From: Bacteroidales bacterium
GTDB lineage: Bacteria > Bacteroidota > Bacteroidia > Bacteroidales > JAADJA01
Reading direction: 5' to 3'
Assembly: GCA_020438135.1 (NCBI GenBank)
Contig: JAGQVF010000078.1
Location: forward strand, 1 to 32,787
Length of the DNA: 32,787 nt
Positions 1 through 10,600 of the stretch are shown in pieces (positions within the stretch are counted from its first letter, which is position 1; each line of letters starts with the position of its first letter). The notes below the pieces were generated by a model. It made no database searches. It was not told the origin of the DNA and saw only the letters and a list, made by a program, of their open reading frames with translations. Both the position numbers and the translations under genes were made by a program.

Positions 1-2
1 AG

Positions 3-50
3 ATTGAACTGGAATTAATAGATTGGCTAAAATTTGGATTGACTTGAATT
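3..50. repeat. Degenerate 9-bp tandem repeat, left of gldA
   Basis: The first 50 bases read as imperfect units of about nine bases related to ATTGACTAG: ATTGAACTGG, AATTAATAG, ATTGGCTAAA, ATTTGG, ATTGACTTG. The same family occurs at 1031-1085 on the other side of the gldA-like gene; the run TTAATAGATTG with GCTAAA following is nearly shared between them. It may extend left of the window. No coding signal was seen. Function unknown. Confidence 0.5.
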
Positions 51-79
51 AGTGCCTGAAGTTTTTGCGTCTCCACCCG

Positions 80-124
80 ATTCAACTGATTTAACAAATT
101 CAACCGATTCAACAAATTCAACCC
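80..124. repeat. 18-bp tandem repeat, 2.5 copies, at the 3' end of gldA
   Basis: Two 18-bp units (80-97 and 98-115) differ at only two positions, and a partial third (116-124) runs into the gldA stop codon at 118-120. Each 18-mer is two 9-mers of the form ATTNAACNN, so the array has the same nine-base period as the repeats at 3-50 and 1031-1085. This looks like slipped-strand expansion of a short unit. It is directly visible in the sequence; its role is unknown. Confidence 0.65.
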
Positions 125-1026
125 TTCTTTGTCAATTGCTGAAAGACCTCCTCGATTCCTTTGCCTGCTTTTTGCATGGAAAGTACAGCCACCTCGTGTT
201 TTACGGCGAATTTAAAAACATCTTCGCGGATGTCGGTGCTCTCTGAAAAGAGTTCGAAAGTGGTTTCATTAACTTTGTTAACCCTATCCACACCCTGGAT
301 TTTAAGGAGCTGATCCTTCTCAACGGGTTTGTTAAATTCAGCGACAAAGCGTTGATTTGCAAGACTTCCTTTGGAAAGTTTTTCGGTGGAATCATCTGCA
401 ACGATCTTTCCTTTATCAATTATTATAACCCGGTCGCACACAGCCTCCACTTCCTGCATGATGTGCGTGGAAAGCATCACGGTTTTTTCTTTGCCAATTT
501 CCCGGATCAGGTTTCTAATGTCGATCAACTGGTTGGGATCGAGGCCGGAAGTCGGTTCATCAAGTATGAGCACATCAGGATTGTGGATCATGGCTTGTGC
601 CAGACCTACCCGCTGGCGGAATCCTTTTGACAACGCCCCGATCTTTTTGCCCAACTCAGGTGTGAGCCCGGTCAGATCGATCATCTCCTCTACCCTCGGT
701 TTTATGTTGTCCACTTTGTATATTCCCGCAACAAACTCAAGGTATTCTTTGATATAAAGATCGGTATACAAAGGGTTGTTTTCGGGAAGATAGCCCACAC
801 GTTTACGCACTTCAAGCGATTGTTCGAAAATGTCGGCATCATACACCTTTACCATGCCAGAAGTGGGAGGAATAAAACAGGTGATGATCTTCATCATAGT
901 TGATTTTCCGGCACCATTCGGACCAAGCAATCCGACTACTTCACCCGGATCGATCCGGAATGAAACGTTGTCGAGCGCCTTCTGCTGACCAAATTCCTTT
1001 GTTATGTTTTCAACGATGATGGACAT
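118..1026 (-). CDS. gldA: GldA-like ABC transporter ATP-binding protein
   Basis: Cytoplasmic ATPase subunit of an ABC exporter. The 302 residues show Walker A GPNGAGKST near residue 36, an ABC signature of the form LSKGFRQRV (typical of GldA/NatA-type ATPases) near 133, and Walker B VLILDEPTSGLDP just after. The C-terminal third is the extra domain found in this subfamily. In gliding Bacteroidota GldA works with GldF and GldG, but many non-gliding members keep the same ATPase, so gliding cannot be inferred. The membrane partners are not in the window; the 117 bases to the left edge are repeat-rich and non-coding. It lies 81 bp downstream of secA on the same strand, with tandem repeats in the gap and at its stop codon. 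ABC ATPase is certain; the GldA assignment is likely. Confidence 0.85.
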   Translation of the reverse strand: MSIIVENITKEFGQQKALDNVSFRIDPGEVVGLLGPNGAGKSTMMKIITCFIPPTSGMVKVYDADIFEQSLEVRKRVGYLPENNPLYTDLYIKEYLEFVAGIYKVDNIKPRVEEMIDLTGLTPELGKKIGALSKGFRQRVGLAQAMIHNPDVLILDEPTSGLDPNQLIDIRNLIREIGKEKTVMLSTHIMQEVEAVCDRVIIIDKGKIVADDSTEKLSKGSLANQRFVAEFNKPVEKDQLLKIQGVDRVNKVNETTFELFSESTDIREDVFKFAVKHEVAVLSMQKAGKGIEEVFQQLTKKG

Positions 1027-1030
1027 TTGA

Positions 1031-1085
1031 ATTGACTAGATTTAATAGATTGAGCTAAATTGACTAAATTGAGCAGATTGACTGG
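1031..1085. repeat. Degenerate 9-bp tandem repeat between secA and gldA
   Basis: Six consecutive units are visible: ATTGACTAG, ATTTAATAG, ATTGAGCTAA, ATTGACTAA, ATTGAGCAG, ATTGACTGG. They fill most of the 81-bp gap between gldA and secA, just before the gldA start on the minus strand. Any gldA-proximal transcription or translation signal must lie in or beside this array. Confidence 0.65.
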
Positions 1086-1107
1086 ATTTCAGGATCTGAA
1101 ATTTGTT

Positions 1108-4100
1108 CTAATTCCCTTTGCCGTGACAATGTTTATATTTTTTACCGCTTCCGCAGGGGCAGGGATCGTTACGACCCACTTTTTTCTCCCTTGTCACCGG
1201 TTGTGTTTTTTGTTCCTGCTGCGTATTAGAATGCGCCTGTGACAAAAGGTCGGTACGTTGTTCCTTTAGCCTCGACATATCTGTGCGACGGGGGGCCTGC
1301 GCCTGCCGCACATCAGCTTGCTGTCCGGGCAAACCTCCTTTCACCAGGAAAGAATCAATTTCTTTATTGGTACGCTGGATCATGCTTTTAAACAGTTCAA
1401 AAGATTCGAATTTATAGATCAGCAGCGGATCTTTTTGTTCGTAGGTCGCAGTTTGAACTGATTGTTTCAGATCATCAAGTTCGCGTAAATGCTCCTTCCA
1501 GGCATTGTCGATGTGGCTGAGCGTAACTCCCTTTTCGATGGCAAGGATCACCTCCTGACCATCATTATCAACCGCCTTTTTCAAATCTGCACGCACCTGC
1601 ATTTCCTTCATACCATCTGTGATCGGAATAGCAATTTGTTCATATTGCGAATTTTCAAACACATCCCTGATCACCGGCATTGCTTTCTCACGGATCTGTT
1701 CATTTTTCCTGCGATAGTTTTCGTAAACCTTTTTAAAGATCTCCTCAGTCGCTTTTTCTTTGTTAATCGCAAGAAAATCTTTCTCATCCCAGGGAGAATC
1801 AACCGCAAACACTTTGAGCAGTTCCATTTTAAAACCTTCGAAATTTCTTTCATCCTGATGATCACTGATGATTTGCTCGATGGCGTCGTACATCATATTG
1901 GAAATATCGATGGAAAGTCGTTCTCCGAAGAGTGCGTGTTTCCGCTTTTTGTAGATCACCTCGCGTTGAGCATTCATTACGTCGTCGTATTCCAGCAATC
2001 TTTTCCGGATCCCGAAGTTGTTCTCTTCCACCTTTTTTTGCGCTCTTTCGATCGATTTGGTGATCATGCTATGCTGGATCACTTCACCTTCTTTGATACC
2101 CATGCGGTCCATAATACGGGCGATCCGTTCCGAACCGAACATCCGCATCAGGTCATCTTCGAGTGAAACAAAAAACTGTGAACTTCCCGGATCACCCTGC
2201 CGGCCTGCCCTACCACGAAGCTGACGATCAACACGCCGTGATTCATGTCTTTCTGTTCCGATAATTGCTAATCCCCCGGCATCCTTCACCCCGGGACCGA
2301 GTTTAATGTCCGTACCCCGACCCGCCATATTGGTAGCAATGGTAACAGTGCCAGGCTGTCCGGCCTCCTTCACGATCAATGCTTCTTTTTGGTGAAGCTT
2401 GGCATTCAGAACGTTGTGTTTGATATTTCTGCGTGTCAGCAAACGACTCAGCAATTCTGAGGTCTCCACAGATGTAGTACCCACAAGCACAGGCCGTTTG
2501 GCATCCACGAGCACAGCAATCTCATCGATTACCGCATTGAATTTTTCCTTTTTGGTTTTATACACCAAATCTTCCCGGTCGTCGCGTGCGATGGGTTTAT
2601 TTGTTGGGATCACCACCACATCTAATTTGTAGATATCCCACAATTCACCTGCTTCGGTTTCGGCAGTACCAGTCATCCCGGCCAGTTTTTTATACATCCT
2701 GAAATAGTTCTGCAGGGTAATGGTGGCATAGGTTTGCGTGGCAGCTTCCACTTTTACGTTTTCCTTCGCTTCGATCGCCTGGTGTAGTCCGTCGGAATAG
2801 CGCCGACCCTCCATAATACGTCCGGTTTGCTCATCCACGATCTTGATCTTGTTGTCCATGATCACATATTCCACATCCTTTTCGAACATGGTATAAGCTT
2901 TCAGCAACTGGTTAACCGTATGAACCCTTTCCGATTTAACTGAAAAATCACGGAGGATCTCACTTTTTTTCTCCTGCTTCTTTTTATCGGAAAGATCAGA
3001 TTTTTCAAGTTCGGCAATTTCAGCACCCACATCCGGCAACACATAAAAATTTTCATCTCCGGCAGATTCATTGATCACATTGATCCCCTTTTCGGTAAGG
3101 TCGACAGAATTGGTTTTTTCATCTATCACAAAATAGAGTTCATCAGTGATAAGGTGCATGTTTTTCGCCTGTTCCTGCAGGTAAAAATTTTCAGTCTTCT
3201 GCATCAGGGTACGCATTCCTTCTTCACTGAGGAATTTAATGAGCGCTTTATTTTTCGGCAATCCTTTAAAGGCTCTGAGTAAAAGTTCACCCCCTTTCTT
3301 TTCATTTTCAGATGTAGGATTATCGGTGAGCATTTTTTTGGCCTCAGCCAGGATCTTTGTCACCAGCGATTTTTGCACATTATATAAATGCTGCACCGAT
3401 GGTTTAAATTCATCAAATTCCTGTTTATCTCCTTTTGGTGTAGGGCCTGAAATGATAAGCGGTGTTCTGGCATCATCGATCAAAACCGAGTCAACCTCAT
3501 CCACAATGGCATAATTGTGCGGCCTTTGAACAAGCTCATCTGGAAAAGCGGTCATATTATCACGCAGGTAATCGAAACCAAACTCATTGTTGGTGCCATA
3601 GGTGATATCTGCCAGGTAAGCGTTTCGTCTTTCAGTTGAATTGGGTTGATGCCTGTCGATACAATCAACCTTCAGCCCGTGAAATTCATACAAAACACCC
3701 ATCCATTCGGAGTCGCGTTTTGCCAGGTAATCGTTCACCGTAACCACGTGCACACCTTTACCGGGAAGGGCATTCATGTAAACCGGTAACGTAGCGACAA
3801 GTGTTTTACCTTCACCGGTAGCCATCTCGGCAATCTTCCCCTGGTGAAGTACGATCCCGCCGATCAATTGCACATCGTAATGGACCATGTCCCAGGTGAT
3901 CTGGTTTCCACCCGCAATCCATGAATTAGTATACCGTGCCTTGCTACCGTTAATGCTAATATGTTCCTTTTTCGAAGCCAGTTCTTTATCAAAATCATTG
4001 GCTGTTACCTCCACCACTTCATTTTCCTTGAACCTTCGTGCTGTTTCTTTGATTACTGAAAAAGCTTCAGGAAGGATCTCATCCAGCATTGCCTGGGTTT

Positions 4101-4395
4101 TTTCATATGCACTGGTTTCAATGTCATCCACTTTTTTCCAGAGGTTTTCCTTCTCCTCCACATCCATATCAGGTTCGTTGTTGATGCGATCCTTAATCTC
4201 TTTCACCTCCCGCTCTTCGGCCTCAATATTTTCTTTAATCCTCTTTTTAAATTCAGCCGTTTTGGCCCGAAGTTCATCATTTGAAAGATTTTTGATCACC
4301 TCATAAGCTTCAAGAATTTTCTGCTGGATCGGTTTGATCGCTTTGATATCTTTGTCTGACTTGGTTCCGAGTAGCTTCTCCAGAAATTTTGCCAT
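1108..4395 (-). CDS. secA: Preprotein translocase subunit SecA
   Basis: Motor ATPase that drives preproteins through SecYEG. The 1,095-residue product has the Walker A region [20 protein letters not shown], Walker B as DEVDS, the DEAD-type second ATPase domain with [13 protein letters not shown] and [12 protein letters not shown], and a C-terminal zinc-binding tail [14 protein letters not shown]. It is longer than E. coli SecA (901 residues) because of lysine- and glutamate-rich insertions, including one at roughly residues 325-410 within the nucleotide-binding/preprotein region. This length is usual for Bacteroidota. It is needed upstream of any secretion of the two large signal-peptide proteins next door, although it is divergent from them. 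The start at 4395 gives the conserved N-terminal helix [10 protein letters not shown]. Confidence 0.98.
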   Translation of the reverse strand: MAKFLEKLLGTKSDKDIKAIKPIQQKILEAYEVIKNLSNDELRAKTAEFKKRIKENIEAEEREVKEIKDRINNEPDMDVEEKENLWKKVDDIETSAYEKTQAMLDEILPEAFSVIKETARRFKENEVVEVTANDFDKELASKKEHISINGSKARYTNSWIAGGNQITWDMVHYDVQLIGGIVLHQGKIAEMATGEGKTLVATLPVYMNALPGKGVHVVTVNDYLAKRDSEWMGVLYEFHGLKVDCIDRHQPNSTERRNAYLADITYGTNNEFGFDYLRDNMTAFPDELVQRPHNYAIVDEVDSVLIDDARTPLIISGPTPKGDKQEFDEFKPSVQHLYNVQKSLVTKILAEAKKMLTDNPTSENEKKGGELLLRAFKGLPKNKALIKFLSEEGMRTLMQKTENFYLQEQAKNMHLITDELYFVIDEKTNSVDLTEKGINVINESAGDENFYVLPDVGAEIAELEKSDLSDKKKQEKKSEILRDFSVKSERVHTVNQLLKAYTMFEKDVEYVIMDNKIKIVDEQTGRIMEGRRYSDGLHQAIEAKENVKVEAATQTYATITLQNYFRMYKKLAGMTGTAETEAGELWDIYKLDVVVIPTNKPIARDDREDLVYKTKKEKFNAVIDEIAVLVDAKRPVLVGTTSVETSELLSRLLTRRNIKHNVLNAKLHQKEALIVKEAGQPGTVTIATNMAGRGTDIKLGPGVKDAGGLAIIGTERHESRRVDRQLRGRAGRQGDPGSSQFFVSLEDDLMRMFGSERIARIMDRMGIKEGEVIQHSMITKSIERAQKKVEENNFGIRKRLLEYDDVMNAQREVIYKKRKHALFGERLSIDISNMMYDAIEQIISDHQDERNFEGFKMELLKVFAVDSPWDEKDFLAINKEKATEEIFKKVYENYRRKNEQIREKAMPVIRDVFENSQYEQIAIPITDGMKEMQVRADLKKAVDNDGQEVILAIEKGVTLSHIDNAWKEHLRELDDLKQSVQTATYEQKDPLLIYKFESFELFKSMIQRTNKEIDSFLVKGGLPGQQADVRQAQAPRRTDMSRLKEQRTDLLSQAHSNTQQEQKTQPVTREKKVGRNDPCPCGSGKKYKHCHGKGN

Positions 4396-4502
4396 TGTAT
4401 TGAGTCTTAAATCTTTTATGCTTTTTGTTAACTATGGCCTGCTATCAATTATTGTTCCTTCAATCTTATACCTAAAAATCATGACGAATAGTCAGCCGGG
4501 GG

Positions 4503-4510
4503 CAAAATTA
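4503..4510 (-). promoter_or_regulatory. Candidate -7 box for secA
   Basis: On the minus strand this reads TAATTTTG, matching the Bacteroidota -7 consensus TAnnTTTG, about 107 bases before the secA start. I found no well-spaced TTG at -33, so this rests on the -7 box alone. Confidence 0.3.
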
Positions 4511-4598
4511 ATTGAAATATATGAATGGTTCGGGATCAATACTTTTATCAATTGATTCAATGTTTATTATTTAGAATTGTGATAAATAGGGGCGTTGA

Positions 4599-4629
4599 TT
4601 GTGCTCCTCTTAAAAATCTACTACTTTTG
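4599..4629 (+). promoter_or_regulatory. Candidate promoter of the deiminase/protease pair
   Basis: TTG at 4599-4601, a 20-base spacer and TACTTTTG at 4622-4629 match the Bacteroidota pattern TTTG/TTG-N19-21-TAnnTTTG. Transcription would begin near 4635, leaving a leader of about 50 bases before the ATG at 4684. This position also argues against the longer open frame that begins at 4525, since that would place the start codon upstream of the promoter. Confidence 0.5.
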
Positions 4630-4683
4630 TTCGTAAGATTCAGGTTATCATCCAATCATCGTGTTCATAACAAACCAGTAACA

Positions 4684-7626
4684 ATGCAATTAACAGCCAA
4701 AATGGTTACCGTTGTAGTTTTATTTTATGCTGCTCTGGTCACTTTTCAATCCCAGGCTCAAAAGCCCGGGAAAAAATACGAAAAACCCCTTACCCATCAT
4801 ATGACGCCTGAAGAAGAAAAACTCAGGCACCTGATAGGTAAAGACTTTACGCCCACTGCACCCCCAACAGGACCTGTGAGAAATGTTGCTGAATTTGAAA
4901 AAATGCAGGCAGTTCTGATCCGTTATCCTTTCGGAATTCCTTATTCGGTTATCCAGGAAATGGCTGAAGACATCACCGTAGTAACGATTGTTGAAGATGC
5001 CTCTGAAGAATCGTATGTTTACAATCAGTATATAAGTAACGGGGTGAATACCGGTAACTGCGAATTCTTACATGCAGCTTCGGATTCTTACTGGTCGAGG
5101 GATTACGGACCCTGGTTTATTTTCGATGGCAATGATCAGCCTGGCATAGTCGATTTTCCTTACAACCGTCCTAACCGGCCCAACGATGATGAAGTTCCGG
5201 TGGAAGTTGCAAACATGCTTGGCATCAATCTTTTCGGAATGAATGTGATACACACCGGTGGAAATTATATGACAGACGGCATGGGGATTTCCTCGTCTTC
5301 GGATCTGGTTTACGACGAAAATACACTTACTCCGGCTCAGATCAATCAGGAATTCCAGGATTTCCTGGGGATCAATACATATCACGTGGTTCCAGATCCC
5401 AACAACACCTACATCGATCACATCGATTGCTGGGGAAAATTTCTCGATGTGGACAAGGTGCTCATCCGTGAAGTGCCCTCCACCCACGCTCAATACGATG
5501 AGATCGAAGCAACAGCCGCTTATTATGCTGCCCAAACCTCTTCCTATGGTGTTCCTTACCAGGTTTTCAGGGTGTATACACCGAATGATCAACCTTACAC
5601 CAATTCCATCATTCTGAATAAAAAAGTTCTGGTTCCTGTAACCGGTTCATCATGGGATGATGATGCACTTGCCGCATACGAAGCGGCCATGCCGGGTTAT
5701 GAAGTAGTGGGAATGACAGGAAGCTGGTATTCAACTGATGCTCTGCATTGCCGGGCCAAAGGCATTGCCGATATCGGGATGCTGCATATTTCGCATGTTC
5801 CCGTATTGACAGATCAACCGGTACAACCCGATTATTATATCGAAGCAGACATCACAGCGCACAGCGGACAGGCAATTTACCCCGATTCGGTTTTTGCGGT
5901 TTACAATGTTAATGGCGGCGAGTGGGATACCATCCCGATGTTCTACTCATCCGGAAAAACTTATGCGGGTTATATTCCCGGAGAAAATTACGGAAGCCAG
6001 ATCAGCTATTTCATTTATGCAGCCGATCAATCCGGCAGGCATACAACCCATCCGTTTATAGGAACTCCTGATCCGCACCGGTTTTATATCGGAGAAGAAT
6101 TGTTGCCTCAAATTTCAGCTTATCCGGGTGTTTTTAATGTAACACTTGGTCTGGATGAAAACACAAATAAAATATTAACTGTAAAAAACACCGGCGGACC
6201 TGTATTAAACTACCAGGCCAACGTGGTTTATTCCAGCGAATCGGATGCCATTGTACAAGCCTACCCTCAGCCTGTGAATTTCTGGACCGGTTCATGCACC
6301 GATGCAACAAAAACAGAAACCAGCATGGTGGTGGCTTACAACAATGAAGACGGCTGGATGCGTTTTGATGTTAGCGCCATACCCGTCGGTTCGCAAATCA
6401 ACAGCATTGAATTACATGGATATATAAATGACACCTACTGGCCGTACTGGAGTATAACATCCTTACCGGATGATCCGCTCACTGCTTCTGCTTCCACCAT
6501 CCGGAGCTGGATCGAATCGCATTCTTCCTCAGGTGAAGCGTATTATTTTGGAAACGAAAACAGTTCTTTTGCTACGGGATGGCACACCTGGTCGCTGGGC
6601 AATTCAGCTACCACCGACCTCGAAATTGCACTTTCGGGTGGCTGGTTTTCAGTGGGTATCGATTCACGCGATAATGACAATACCTATTACCTGATCTTTG
6701 ACGGATGGGCTGAATCCAATCCGCCTTACCTGGTGATCGACTATTCCTACACCCCTGCTTTTGAATGGCTTAGCCTGGATGGAAATTCAGGAGTTTCAGG
6801 CACAATTCAGCAGAACGATTCCGTTACGATCAATGCCGGATTTGATGCCACCGGTCTGGATGAAGGGATTTATTCAGCTTCCATTGACATTTCGAGCAAT
6901 GACCCTGATCAACCTCAAATGTCGATCCCTGTTACCCTTGAAGTGATCACCGCTAAGTTTATTGAGGTGAAGCTCTTTTTGCAGGGCGCTTTCCACAATA
7001 CGGAAATGACTACGCATCTTAACCAGGCCGGGATGATCCCCGACAATCAACCATATGATATTTCTCCCTGGAATTATGATGGAACCGAAAATCTTAATGC
7101 AATTCCCGATCCGGATATTACCGACTGGATTTTGGTAGAATACAGGGATGCTGCTGATGCAGGTTCTGCAAATTCTTCAACCATTATCGGAAGAGAGGCT
7201 GCCTTTTTATTAAAAGACGGAACAGTGGTCGCTTCAGATGGATCAGGGAGTTTAACTTTTCCTTATTCGGTTCAGAACGAATTATTTGTGGTGGTTTATC
7301 ACCGCAATCATGTACCCGTGATGTCGGCAAATCCGGTTACAGAATCAGGAGGTATCTACCATTATGATTTTACTATAAGTGATGAGCAATTTTATGGGGG
7401 GATGGGGTCCTGTATCGAAGTCGTTCCGGGAGTTTGGTCGCTGATTGGCGGAGATGCCGATGCCGATGGCTCCGTAAATTCAACTGATAAAGATACATAC
7501 TGGAATTCTCTGGTTGGGCTAAAGGGATATTTGAAAACCGATTTTAACCTGGACGGAGAAACCGATAACAAAGACAAAAACAACATATGGATACCTGCAA
7601 ACGGTAGCACAGGTTTACTTCCTTAG
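4684..7626 (+). CDS. Secreted peptidylarginine deiminase (PPAD-like) with dockerin-like C-terminal module
   Basis: Predicted to convert peptidyl arginine, probably C-terminal, to citrulline outside the cell. With the start at 4684 the product is 980 residues and begins with a signal peptide (about 1-26, ending SQA). The catalytic domain (about 60-470) follows Porphyromonas PPAD closely: SYWSRDYGPW with D140, HIDCWGKFLD with H246 and D248, N307, and DALHC with C356. These match PPAD D130, H236, D238, N297 and C351. The arginines that clamp the substrate carboxylate correspond to R162 and R165, with one extra residue between them. After it come an Ig-like linker, a beta-rich domain (about 525-686), a repeat-type domain, and a final module with two EF-hand loops (D924-D935, D953-D964). 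A typical type IX C-terminal domain is not evident. It lies 26 bp before a gingipain homologue. Agmatine deiminase, the usual automatic label, fits less well. Confidence 0.9.
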   Translation: MQLTAKMVTVVVLFYAALVTFQSQAQKPGKKYEKPLTHHMTPEEEKLRHLIGKDFTPTAPPTGPVRNVAEFEKMQAVLIRYPFGIPYSVIQEMAEDITVVTIVEDASEESYVYNQYISNGVNTGNCEFLHAASDSYWSRDYGPWFIFDGNDQPGIVDFPYNRPNRPNDDEVPVEVANMLGINLFGMNVIHTGGNYMTDGMGISSSSDLVYDENTLTPAQINQEFQDFLGINTYHVVPDPNNTYIDHIDCWGKFLDVDKVLIREVPSTHAQYDEIEATAAYYAAQTSSYGVPYQVFRVYTPNDQPYTNSIILNKKVLVPVTGSSWDDDALAAYEAAMPGYEVVGMTGSWYSTDALHCRAKGIADIGMLHISHVPVLTDQPVQPDYYIEADITAHSGQAIYPDSVFAVYNVNGGEWDTIPMFYSSGKTYAGYIPGENYGSQISYFIYAADQSGRHTTHPFIGTPDPHRFYIGEELLPQISAYPGVFNVTLGLDENTNKILTVKNTGGPVLNYQANVVYSSESDAIVQAYPQPVNFWTGSCTDATKTETSMVVAYNNEDGWMRFDVSAIPVGSQINSIELHGYINDTYWPYWSITSLPDDPLTASASTIRSWIESHSSSGEAYYFGNENSSFATGWHTWSLGNSATTDLEIALSGGWFSVGIDSRDNDNTYYLIFDGWAESNPPYLVIDYSYTPAFEWLSLDGNSGVSGTIQQNDSVTINAGFDATGLDEGIYSASIDISSNDPDQPQMSIPVTLEVITAKFIEVKLFLQGAFHNTEMTTHLNQAGMIPDNQPYDISPWNYDGTENLNAIPDPDITDWILVEYRDAADAGSANSSTIIGREAAFLLKDGTVVASDGSGSLTFPYSVQNELFVVVYHRNHVPVMSANPVTESGGIYHYDFTISDEQFYGGMGSCIEVVPGVWSLIGGDADADGSVNSTDKDTYWNSLVGLKGYLKTDFNLDGETDNKDKNNIWIPANGSTGLLP

Positions 7627-7652
7627 AAAATCAAATACAAAAACATATCATC

Positions 7653-10600
7653 ATGAACAGATTTATCCATTTTCTTTTTATCTTTTTGATCAGTCTGAAC
7701 CTTTCGGCGACAGCCTGGCAGGGCATCACATCAAACCAGCCGGAAGCAGCAGCTATAGAGCTGACCTCATCCAACATTCATCAGTCGGTGATAACCTTTA
7801 GTCTGGAAGGTTTTCAATTTATCCCTGTGGAAACGCCCAATGGCAATGCCGGAATCATTGATATTGAAAACAGTTCAAGAATACTGGTGAAGGGTGCACC
7901 CGATCTCGCCAAATTAACGGCTTCAGTCATCATCCCTGACATGGCACAAATGAAAGTGGAAGTGATCGATGCCAAATTCGAAACTTTCGAAGAAATTGAA
8001 ATTGCACCGTCGAAAGGCAACTTCAGCAGGGATAACGATCCTGCCAATGTTCCTTTTGAGTATGGCAGATGGTATTCTGAAGATAAATTTTACCCCGGCG
8101 AACTTGCCGAACTCAGAAATCCCTATATCGTCCGCGATCATCGTGGGCAAACAGTGATCGTTTATCCGTTTCAATACAATCCGGTGACAAAGACCCTGAA
8201 GGTATATACCAGCCTCACCGTTAAACTTTCGGAAACCGGAAATGCCGGATATAATCCGCTTGTCAGGCAATCGATCCCGGATAAGATCGATGCGGATTTC
8301 AGCAAGATCTATGCACATCATTTTCTGAATAGTTCTATAACCGATTACACACCTGTGGAAGAAGAGGGGAATATGCTCGTAATCTCTTATGGAGCGTTTA
8401 TGGCCGATATGCAGGCATTTGTGGATTGGAAAAACACCATCGGAATTCCCACCGAAATGGTGAATGTTTCAACCATTGGAAACAGTGCAGCCATCAAAAC
8501 CTACATTGCCAATTATTACAATACCAACGGGTTGACTTATGTGTTACTGGTGGGCGATGCAAGCCAGGTGCCGAGCAGTTACGCAAGCGGTGATTCCGAT
8601 AATGATTACAGCTACATCGTGGGAAGCGACCATTATCCCGATATTTTTGTAGGCCGTTTCTCTGCCGAAACTGCAGCCCATGTCCAAACACAGGTACAAC
8701 GAACCATTGAATACGAACAAACACCCAATACCGGGTATGATTTTTATACCAAATGTATGGGAATTGCTTCGGACCAGGGACCCGGTGACGATAGCGAATA
8801 CGATTATCAGCACATCCGGAATATGCAAACCGACCTGCTCAACTATACCTATGATTACAATTTTGAGCTTTTCGACGGATCACAAGGTGGCAACGATGCC
8901 TCCGGAAATCCGTCATCTTCCATGGTTGGCGCCGATATCAACTCCGGAACCGGGATCATCCTTTATACCGGTCATGGAAGCACTACCTCCTGGAGTAGCT
9001 CAGGATTTAGCAGCACCAGCGTAAATTCGCTGACCAATACCGGCAAATTACCTTTTATCTGGTCGGTGGCTTGTGTAAACGGTAATTTTGTTGGTACCAC
9101 TTGTTTTGCGGAAGCCTGGATGCGCGCAACGTATAACAATGAACCTTCGGGAGCCATTGCTACCTTGATGAGCACCATCAACCAAAGCTGGAACCCGCCC
9201 ATGGAGGGCCAGGACGAAATGGTTGATCTGCTGGTGGAAAGTTATGCCAACAACATCAAACGAAGCTTTGGTGGACTTTCGATGAACGGATGTATGAAAA
9301 TGAATGACACCTATGGTTCGGCCGGAGATGAGATGACTGACACCTGGACCTGTTTCGGCGATCCTTCAGTTATGGTTCGGACTGCAGTTCCTCAAATTCT
9401 TTCCGTATCACATAACCCGGTGATAATGCTGGGATCAGACCAGTTTAGCGTAACCTGCGCTGAAGAAGGTGCATTGGTTTGTATTTCGATCGATCACCAA
9501 ATTATTGGCAAAGCCCTCGTAAGTGGCGGCATGGCAACTGTCAACTTCGATCCGCTGACAACCGTTGAAACAGCTACCATTGCCGTTACGGCTTATAACC
9601 ATGTTCCCTATCTTGCTGATGTAGATATTGTTCCGGCCAGCGGACCTTACATCAGTATTTCTGAGATCATTGTGAACGATGTAAATGGAAACAACAACGG
9701 GGAGCCCGATTATGGTGAAATCGTCACCCTGCATGTAACCCTCGAAAATGCTGGTAGCGCTGATGCCAATAATGTTGATGCCATCCTGAGTTCAACCAGC
9801 CCGTTTGTAACCATCATGGATAATGCCCAGAACTGGGGTACCATCGGAACCGGATCGGTTTCGCAACAAACCGATGCCTTCGCAATTACCTTTCACAACG
9901 ACATTCCCGATCAAACCAGCGTTCCGTTCACACTTGAAGTTTCAGGAACCGCGGATGAAATATGGACTTCAAACTTTAACCTGACCGCACTGGCACCGGT
10001 AATTGAAGCAGGTACGATCACAATAACCGACAATCAACCGGGCAACAACAACAACGGGATTTTGGATCCGGGAGAAACAGTGACCTTTTCCATCGGCATT
10101 GACAATACAGGAGCATCTGTGTCACCTGTTTTCGCTGCAACCCTTACCACGGGCGCAAGTGGAATCACCATTCAAAACGAAACATTCAACGGCTCTGCTA
10201 TTGCATCAGGAGGAAATGCTATAGCAACTTTTACAGTTGAAGCCGATGCTGGTATTTCAGTTGGATCGACGGCTGATTTTAATTTTAATGCAACAGCCGG
10301 AGCTTATTCCGGCAACCAGGTTTATAATGTTGTGATCGGTCAGATACCCGTTGTGATCATCGACCTGGATGATACACCGATTTCAGGGACTGCCATGCAA
10401 ACCTGTCTCAATTCACTGGGTATTGCTCATGATTATGTAACCTCCATCCCTTCCGATCTGGATCTTTATTCGACTGCTTTTGTGCTCCTTGGAATTTACA
10501 GCAATAATCATGTGCTTTCCACTACTGAAGGTCAAACCCTGGCAAACTTTCTCTCCGGAGGAGGTAACCTGTATATGGAAGGAGGAGATACCTGGGCATA

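Noticed and set aside
118-1026. Gliding motility inferred from gldA
   Set aside because: GldA-like ATPases are widespread in non-gliding Bacteroidota and no other gld gene is in the window.
1489-2166. Long open frame on the plus strand, opposite secA
   Set aside because: Codons and composition are the mirror of a highly conserved gene; rich in Phe/His/Leu with no recognisable domain.
4525-4683. Upstream extension of the deiminase open frame
   Set aside because: Its 53 codons are not signal-peptide-like and contain the probable promoter; the ATG at 4684 gives a proper signal peptide.
5068-5592. 174-codon open frame antisense to the deiminase
   Set aside because: Opposite the conserved catalytic domain; no family resemblance or promoter.
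7446-7590. Dockerin-like module read as evidence for a cellulosome
   Set aside because: No cohesin, scaffoldin or carbohydrate-active enzyme is present, and the carriers are a deiminase and a protease.
4684-7626. Labelling the first large secreted protein agmatine deiminase
   Set aside because: It has a signal peptide, PPAD-specific segments such as RYPFGIP and TGGNYMTDG, and arginines for peptide carboxylate binding, so PPAD is the better call.
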